A DNA stretch of 64,000 bases from Mesobacillus subterraneus (GTDB taxonomy: Bacteria > Bacillota > Bacilli > Bacillales > Cytobacillaceae): assembly GCF_023715485.1 (NCBI RefSeq), contig NZ_JAMBOF010000001.1, positions 372,001 through 436,000 on the forward strand. The letters are read 5' to 3'. The notes under the pieces are model-generated. The model saw only the letters and a program-made list of their open reading frames with translations, was not told the origin of the DNA and did no database searches. How positions within the stretch are numbered: the first letter of the stretch is position 1; every line of letters starts with the position of its first letter. This document shows positions 59,234-64,000 of this stretch, piece after piece. The position numbers were made by a program, and so were the translations under genes.

Positions 59234-60016
59234 TTAATACAGTTCTGGCCGGCGGTCTGCAAATATCGGAATCTTGCTTCTGGCATCCTTGACCTGATCA
59301 AGGTCAATTTCCGCGAAAAGGATTTCCTGGCCTTCGCCTGCTTCAGCAATCACGTCTCCCCACGGACCAATCACCATGGAATGTCCGGCGAAGGTGTTGT
59401 TGGGGTCTGAGCCTGAACGGTTGCAGGCAATCACATAGCATTGGTTCTCAATCGCACGTGCAATGAGCAGCGCGCGCCAGTGCTCAAGACGCTGGATCGG
59501 CCATTCAGCTACGACGAACATTGCTTCAACGTCCTGAAGGGCATGTGCACGGACCCATTCAGGGAAACGAATATCATAGCAGATTAGTCCGGCAAATTTT
59601 TGGCTGTCGAGAGAAAAGAGACCTTTTTCCTTTCCAGCAGCAAGATATAAGTGTTCATCCATCAGCTGGAACAGATGGAGTTTGCTGTATTTTCCAGTCT
59701 GCTCCCCATTCTTATCGAATACCAGCATTGTATTTTCGATGCCCGATTCTGTTTTGTTGGCAACAGAGCCCCCGACAATATGGACTTTTTGCTTGATGGC
59801 TGTTTCTTTTAGGAATGCAGAGGCTTCCTGCGCCTCTTCATCAGCTTTATCTTTAAGATTTTTTAAATCATAACCCGTGGTCCACAGTTCCGGGAGGACA
59901 ATAATATCAGGGGTTACTGAGCTTGCTTTCTCAATCAGGGTGCTGGCTGCTTCATAGTTTTGAGCCGCATTCCCAAAAGTAATGTCCATTTGCAAGCATG
60001 CTATTTTATATTTCAT
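59234..60016 (-). CDS. mtnU: Omega-amidase-like nitrilase family hydrolase (methionine salvage)
   Basis: A 260-residue C-N hydrolase, matching B. subtilis MtnU (YkrU, 259 aa). The catalytic triad is visible: Glu in IIVLPELWTTGYD, Lys in GKYSKLHLFQLMDE and Cys in AGLICYDIRFPEW. It is thought to hydrolyse the omega-amide (2-oxo-4-methylthiobutyramide-type or alpha-ketoglutaramate) formed by glutamine-dependent transamination in methionine salvage. It is divergent from mtnE with ~130 bp between. Assignment rests on family and on the mtn neighbourhood. Confidence 0.9.
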   Translation of the reverse strand: MKYKIACLQMDITFGNAAQNYEAASTLIEKASSVTPDIIVLPELWTTGYDLKNLKDKADEEAQEASAFLKETAIKQKVHIVGGSVANKTESGIENTMLVFDKNGEQTGKYSKLHLFQLMDEHLYLAAGKEKGLFSLDSQKFAGLICYDIRFPEWVRAHALQDVEAMFVVAEWPIQRLEHWRALLIARAIENQCYVIACNRSGSDPNNTFAGHSMVIGPWGDVIAEAGEGQEILFAEIDLDQVKDARSKIPIFADRRPELY

Positions 60017-60143
60017 CTAGAATCACCGCCATACTTTCTGAAAATTAACTCTTTACAAGTTACTATTTACGTTATATCATTTGTGACTAGAATTTCAAAT
60101 TAAAATTTTCAAATAATCTTAAGTTTTATAAGCAGGTGAAAAA

Positions 60144-61337
60144 ATGGAGTTTCCACAATCAGAATTATTGAAAAGTCTGCCCAAGCAATTCTTTGCTTCT
60201 CTTGTGCAAAAAGTAGGCGCTTATACTGAGCAAGGGGCGGATGTAATTAATCTTGGGCAAGGGAATCCGGATCAGCCGACACCGGAGCATATTGTCGAAA
60301 AGTTAAAAGTTGCTGCAGAGAACCCGCTTAATCATAAGTATTCACCATTCCGGGGACTGCGTTCATTAAAAGAAGCGGCGGCAGAATTTTATAAAAGAGA
60401 ATACGGAGTTCAGCTCGATCCTGAAGAGGAAATCGCGATTCTTTTTGGCGGGAAGGCTGGTCTGGTTGAAATTCCTCAATGCCTGCTGAATCCAGGAGAA
60501 ACGATTCTTGTCCCAGACCCTGGATATCCCGATTATTGGTCTGGCGTTGAAATGGCAAGAGCAAAAATGGTGACGATGCCACTGAGGGAAGAAAACAGGT
60601 TCTTGCCTGATTTTTCCGAGCTAAGTGCAGAAGAATTAACCGAAGCTAAGCTCATGTTTCTCAATTACCCAAACAATCCGACAGGTGCTGTAGCGGGCAA
60701 AGATTTTTTTGATGAGACAATCCAATTGGCAAGAAAAAATGAAATTTGTGTCGTACATGATTTTGCCTATGGTGCAATTGGTTTTGATGGGAAGCGCCCA
60801 TACAGCTTTTTGCAGTCTGAAGGCGCCAAGGATGTTGGCATTGAAATCTACACACTTTCAAAAACCTATAACATGGCCGGCTGGCGTGTTGGCTTTGCAG
60901 CAGGGAACAAAAGTGTGATTGCCGCGATTAATTTGCTTCAGGACCATATGTATGTCAGTTTATTTGGTGCAGTACAGGAAGCAGCGGCTGAAGCCTTGCT
61001 TGGACCACAGGAATGCGTGGCTGAACTGAATGATTTATATGAATCCAGAAGGAACGTGCTTATTGATGGCCTGACAAATATCGGCTGGAATGTTACTGCT
61101 CCAAAAGGCTCCTTTTTTGCCTGGCTAAAAGTGCCTGAACCATTTTCCTCCATTGGATTTGCCGATTTTTTATTGGATAAGGCACACATCGCTGTTGCTC
61201 CCGGAATTGGGTTTGGCGATTGCGGAGAAGGCTATGTCCGGGTTGGCTTGCTTACTTCGGAGAAGAGATTGCGAGAAGCTGTCAGTAGAATTGAAAGCTT
61301 AGGAATTTTCAAAAAAGATATTGACAATGTTTTATGA
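60144..61337 (+). CDS. mtnE: Methionine salvage aminotransferase
   Basis: A 397-residue class I PLP aminotransferase, matching B. subtilis MtnE (YkrV). The PLP Lys is in IEIYTLSKTYNMAGWRVGF, and substrate/cofactor contacts are NYPNNPTGAVA, VVHDFAYGA and the C-terminal YVRVGLL. It transaminates 2-oxo-4-methylthiobutyrate to methionine, the last step of salvage. RBS AGGTGAA. No S-box lies before this gene; its promoter is in the AT-rich 60017-60143 gap and unclear. No terminator follows, so read-through into the mtnW leader is possible. Confidence 0.93.
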   Translation: MEFPQSELLKSLPKQFFASLVQKVGAYTEQGADVINLGQGNPDQPTPEHIVEKLKVAAENPLNHKYSPFRGLRSLKEAAAEFYKREYGVQLDPEEEIAILFGGKAGLVEIPQCLLNPGETILVPDPGYPDYWSGVEMARAKMVTMPLREENRFLPDFSELSAEELTEAKLMFLNYPNNPTGAVAGKDFFDETIQLARKNEICVVHDFAYGAIGFDGKRPYSFLQSEGAKDVGIEIYTLSKTYNMAGWRVGFAAGNKSVIAAINLLQDHMYVSLFGAVQEAAAEALLGPQECVAELNDLYESRRNVLIDGLTNIGWNVTAPKGSFFAWLKVPEPFSSIGFADFLLDKAHIAVAPGIGFGDCGEGYVRVGLLTSEKRLREAVSRIESLGIFKKDIDNVL

Positions 61338-61402
61338 ACCTGACATAATCCTAATTAATAAATTACTTTAACCAATTAAATAACTTAATTAAATTATTTT
61401 CT

Positions 61403-61524
61403 TATCAAGAGCAGGCGGAGGGACGAGCCCGATGAAGCCCGGCAACCGACCCAGCATTATGCTGGGCACGGTGCTAATTCTTGCAGCGAAAGCTGATAGA
61501 TAAGGAGATGTTAGTTTGCTATCT
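61403..61524 (+). ncRNA. S-box (SAM-I) riboswitch
   Basis: TTATCAAGAGCAGGCGGAGG, CCCGATGAAGCCCGGCAACC and CGGTGCTAATTCTTGCAGC are the universal SAM-I elements, with P3 CCAGCATTATGCTGG and the 3' P1 strand GATAGATAAGGAGA. High SAM stabilises the aptamer and lets the terminator at 61525 form, so mtnW-X-B are made when SAM/methionine is low. Confidence 0.97.
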
Positions 61525-61553
61525 AACCTCTTCTTTTCGAAGAGGTTTTTTTT
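61525..61553 (+). terminator. S-box terminator
   Basis: AACCTCTTC / GAAGAGGTT stem with six or more Ts. Confidence 0.93.
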
Positions 61554-61601
61554 ATGCCCCATTAAACGGGGATCATTATTGTTTGGAAAGGATTGAACTT
61601 C

Positions 61602-62825
61602 ATGAGTGAAATTACAGCAACTTATATTGTCCATGATGCAAAACATAACCCGGAGAAAAAGGCGGAGGGAATCGCCCTTGGGTTGACAGTTGGTTCCTGG
61701 ACGGATTTGCCGGAATTGGATCAAAGACAGCTTAAAAAGCATAAAGGAAGAGTCGTTTCAGTCGAAGGCACTGGCCTTGACAGCAATGCAGAAACAGTCG
61801 CGACAATTAAAATAGCCTATCCTGCCCTGAACTTTTCAGCGGATTTGCCTGCAATCCTTACAACGGTATTCGGGAAGCTTTCGCTGGATGGCAAGGTAAA
61901 ACTTGTGGACCTTCAATTTAGTGATGAACTGAAGAAAGATTTTCCGGGTCCGCGCTTCGGAATTGAAGGAATCCGAAATAAACTAGGTGTTCATAATCGG
62001 CCATTATTGATGAGCATTTTCAAAGGCGTAATCGGCCGAGACATGGAATTCTTGTTAAAGCAGCTAAAAGAGCAAAGCCTTGGAGGAGTTGACTTGATTA
62101 AGGATGATGAAATCCTGTTTGAAAATAAACTCACTCCTTTTGAGAAGAGAATCGCTCTTGGGAATCAGATTTTGGATGAGGTCTATGAAACTACTGGCCA
62201 CAGAACCTTATATGCAGCGAATCTGACGGGGAGGACCACACAGCTTAGAGATAAAGCAAGAAAAGCAGCAGAATTGGGAGCCGATGCGTTGCTGTTCAAT
62301 GTATTTGCATACGGTTTGGATGTGCTTCAGGAACTTAGGGAAGATGATGAGATCAGCATTCCAATCATGGCACACCCTGCTGTAAGCGGTGCTTTGACAT
62401 CGGCTGATGATTATGGATTTTCACATTCTCTGCTTCTTGGAAAACTCGTTCGCTATGCAGGGGCAGATTTCTCACTGTTCCCTTCGCCATATGGAAGTGT
62501 CGCATTGGAAAAGCAGCAGGCACTATCAATCGCTGAAGCACTGACAGCCGAGGACCTTTTCCAAAAGTCATTCCCGGTTCCATCTGCCGGCATCCATCCA
62601 GGTATGGTCCCGCTGCTTGTTAAAGATTTTGGAGTAGATTCAATTATTAATGCCGGAGGCGGTGTGCACGGACATCCTGGTGGAGCTCAGGGCGGCGGCA
62701 AGGCTTTCAGGCAGGCCATAGACACAGTTCTTCAAGGGAAATCTCTTGAAGAAGGAGCTTTAGAGCATGAAGAGTTAAAGACAGCTATTAATCTATGGGG
62801 TTCAGCTGAGGCGGTGGCCAAGTGA
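61602..62825 (+). CDS. mtnW: 2,3-diketo-5-methylthiopentyl-1-phosphate enolase (RuBisCO-like)
   Basis: A 407-residue RuBisCO-like protein of the YkrW type. The metal-site segment reads [14 protein letters not shown] (in place of the GGLDFTKDDE of true RuBisCO, with the carbamylated Lys). Others are [14 protein letters not shown] and [20 protein letters not shown]. It tautomerises diketo-methylthiopentyl-1-phosphate in methionine salvage and does not fix CO2. The ATG at 61602 follows GGAAAGG with ten-base spacing. Stop overlaps the mtnX start. Controlled by the S-box. Confidence 0.95.
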   Translation: MSEITATYIVHDAKHNPEKKAEGIALGLTVGSWTDLPELDQRQLKKHKGRVVSVEGTGLDSNAETVATIKIAYPALNFSADLPAILTTVFGKLSLDGKVKLVDLQFSDELKKDFPGPRFGIEGIRNKLGVHNRPLLMSIFKGVIGRDMEFLLKQLKEQSLGGVDLIKDDEILFENKLTPFEKRIALGNQILDEVYETTGHRTLYAANLTGRTTQLRDKARKAAELGADALLFNVFAYGLDVLQELREDDEISIPIMAHPAVSGALTSADDYGFSHSLLLGKLVRYAGADFSLFPSPYGSVALEKQQALSIAEALTAEDLFQKSFPVPSAGIHPGMVPLLVKDFGVDSIINAGGGVHGHPGGAQGGGKAFRQAIDTVLQGKSLEEGALEHEELKTAINLWGSAEAVAK

Positions 62826-63484
62826 ACAATCCAGTGATTTTCTGCGATTTTGATGGTACGGTAACCGAAAAGGATAATATCATCGCAATCATGAATCGAT
62901 TCGCACCAGAAGGCTGGGAAGAGCTGAAGGAAGGCGTGCTCAACAGAAGCATTTCCATCAGGGAAGGTGTTGGCAAAATGTTTTCCCTGCTGCCGGTAAG
63001 CTTGAAAGAAGAGATTATTGAATTTGCGTTAGATCATGCAAGAATCCGCTCCGGTTTTCAAGAATTCCTGGATTTCACGAAGGAGGAAGGAATTCCTGTT
63101 TATATTGTCAGCGGAGGGATCGATTTTTTTCTTGAACCAATTATAAACAAATTTGGTCCATTTGCAGGAGTGTACTGCAATGGATCTGATTTTTCACAAA
63201 CCACTATAAAAATCGAATGGCCGAACAGCTGTGATGATCAATGTTCTAATGATTGCGGCTGTTGCAAGCCTTCCATCATGAGAAAGCTTGTACAAAGCGA
63301 TACTTATAAAATCGTCATCGGCGATTCAGTGACCGACCTAGAAGCCGCAAAACAAGCAGATTATGTATTCGCAAGAGATTACCTGAAAATTAAATGTGAA
63401 GAATGGGCTATTCCACATACACCATTTGAAACTTTCTATGATTGTATTGAAGCTCTTAAAACTAAGACAGGGGTGAGAGGATGA
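62822..63484 (+). CDS. mtnX: 2-hydroxy-3-keto-5-methylthiopentenyl-1-phosphate phosphatase
   Basis: A 220-residue HAD-family phosphatase: motif [14 protein letters not shown] (written [15 protein letters not shown]), motif [13 protein letters not shown] and motif [14 protein letters not shown]. The Cys cluster [13 protein letters not shown] is characteristic of MtnX and may bind metal. It dephosphorylates the enolase product before the acireductone dioxygenase step. Start is GTG within GTGA overlapping the mtnW stop; stop overlaps the mtnB ATG (ATGA). Slightly shorter than the B. subtilis protein. Confidence 0.93.
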   Translation: MNNPVIFCDFDGTVTEKDNIIAIMNRFAPEGWEELKEGVLNRSISIREGVGKMFSLLPVSLKEEIIEFALDHARIRSGFQEFLDFTKEEGIPVYIVSGGIDFFLEPIINKFGPFAGVYCNGSDFSQTTIKIEWPNSCDDQCSNDCGCCKPSIMRKLVQSDTYKIVIGDSVTDLEAAKQADYVFARDYLKIKCEEWAIPHTPFETFYDCIEALKTKTGVRG

Positions 63485-64000
63485 GCAGTGTAGAAACGAA
63501 GTGGGAAGAACTTGCTGATGTGAAATCAGAACTTGCAGAGCGTGACTGGTTTATGGGCACCAGCGGCAACCTTGCGATCAAAGTTAATAACGACCCGGTG
63601 CAATTCCTGGTAACGGCCAGCGGAAAGGATAAGCGGAAGCGAACGGATGAAGACTTTTTGCTAGTCGACCAATTCGGCCGTCCTGTTGAAGAAACGCATT
63701 TGAAGCCGTCTGCAGAAACGTTGCTCCATGTTGAGGTGTACAGAAAGACAAACTCCGGCTGCAGTCTCCATGTCCACACAATTGATAATAATGTCATTTC
63801 TGAAGTCTATGGTGACAGGGGTGAGGTACAGTTCCAGGGACAGGAATTAATCAAGGCATTCGATAAATGGGAAGAAGATGCTGTCCTTAAAATTCCCATT
63901 ATTCCGAATTATGCACACATCCCGACATTAGCAAAGGCTTTTTCTGAGCATGTAAAAGGAGATACCGGAGCAGTCCTGATCAGAAACCATGGCATCACCG
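63481..64000 (+). CDS. mtnB: Methylthioribulose-1-phosphate dehydratase, N-terminal part
   Basis: The frame from ATG 63481 is open to the window end (173 codons) and is class II aldolase-like: [42 protein letters not shown], catalytic Glu in KPSAETLLH and zinc His in [10 protein letters not shown]. The final residues (VLIRNHGIT) approach the third His. It dehydrates methylthioribulose-1-phosphate to the diketone used by MtnW. It is translationally coupled to mtnX by an ATGA overlap. The C-terminus and probably mtnD lie beyond the window. Confidence 0.93.
   Translation, partial: MSSVETKWEELADVKSELAERDWFMGTSGNLAIKVNNDPVQFLVTASGKDKRKRTDEDFLLVDQFGRPVEETHLKPSAETLLHVEVYRKTNSGCSLHVHTIDNNVISEVYGDRGEVQFQGQELIKAFDKWEEDAVLKIPIIPNYAHIPTLAKAFSEHVKGDTGAVLIRNHGIT

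Overview
The window is chromosomal DNA of a low-to-moderate G+C, spore-forming Bacillaceae bacterium, probably from the Mesobacillus/Neobacillus/Cytobacillus part of the family; the genus is inferred, not proven. Supporting signs are a spore-coat transglutaminase (Tgl), an alpha/beta-type SASP, two YjcZ-type micropeptides, a PAS-type sporulation-like kinase, SigI-RsgI, SigB-type promoters, a Bacillus-style methionine salvage operon and two classes of GC-rich dispersed repeat that I recall from Bacillaceae genomes. No rRNA, tRNA, CRISPR, prophage or insertion sequence is visible.

Layout. 1-13.3 kb: a K+/H+ antiporter cut by the window edge, co-oriented with a recombinase homologue whose catalytic residues are changed; a chemotaxis receptor; a TerC-family transporter behind a yybP-ykoY manganese riboswitch with two tandem terminators; a CNNM/CorC transporter with a hairpin between ribosome-binding site and start; several genes behind SigB-like promoters; an NDH-2 NADH dehydrogenase behind two identical Rex operators; and tgl. 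13.5-18 kb: a MurE-like ligase lacking the usual substrate motif, small genes, two YjcZ peptides, and an ECF sigma/anti-sigma pair. 18-26 kb: a sugar ABC importer (no ATPase gene), a secreted Cys-rich peptide gene on the minus strand, and treP-treC with a compact TreR/CcpA control region but no treR. 26-43 kb: a 21-bp iteron-like array, yugN, an AlaX editing protein, a YfhP-like protein, RF3 (prfC) between two long mosaic repeats, an EAL phosphodiesterase, an NhaC antiporter under a T-box, an RND exporter, an SDR/aldehyde dehydrogenase pair, and a second riboswitch-controlled TerC paralogue. 43.7-49.7 kb: an acidic secreted DUF5667-like protein next to sigI-rsgI, a SASP, a Ktr potassium channel and three small genes of probable spore type. 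49.8-59.2 kb: a B12-binding radical SAM protein, an acyltransferase, a two-gene 2-oxoacid:ferredoxin oxidoreductase, a soluble PAS histidine kinase and an ArsR-DUF2087 regulator. 59.2-64 kb: methionine salvage genes mtnU (minus), mtnE, an S-box riboswitch, mtnW, mtnX and mtnB (cut by the window end).

Functional themes. Metal and ion homeostasis recurs (two Mn-switched TerC proteins, CNNM, NhaP/NhaC antiporters, KtrD-like channel). General stress is represented by four SigB-like promoters within 6.5-12.4 kb. Sporulation genes are scattered. The most unusual non-gene content is repetitive: a modular 250-375 bp structured repeat present in three long and at least three decayed copies between 29.5 and 41.8 kb, a 132-bp hairpin repeat at 8.84 kb, a 40-bp repeat in three copies and the six-unit 21-bp array. 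No clearly new defence or biosynthetic system was found; the best candidates for something undescribed are those repeats, the Cys-rich secreted peptide, the motif-divergent MurE paralogue, the dead recombinase and the DUF5667/SigI/RsgI cluster.
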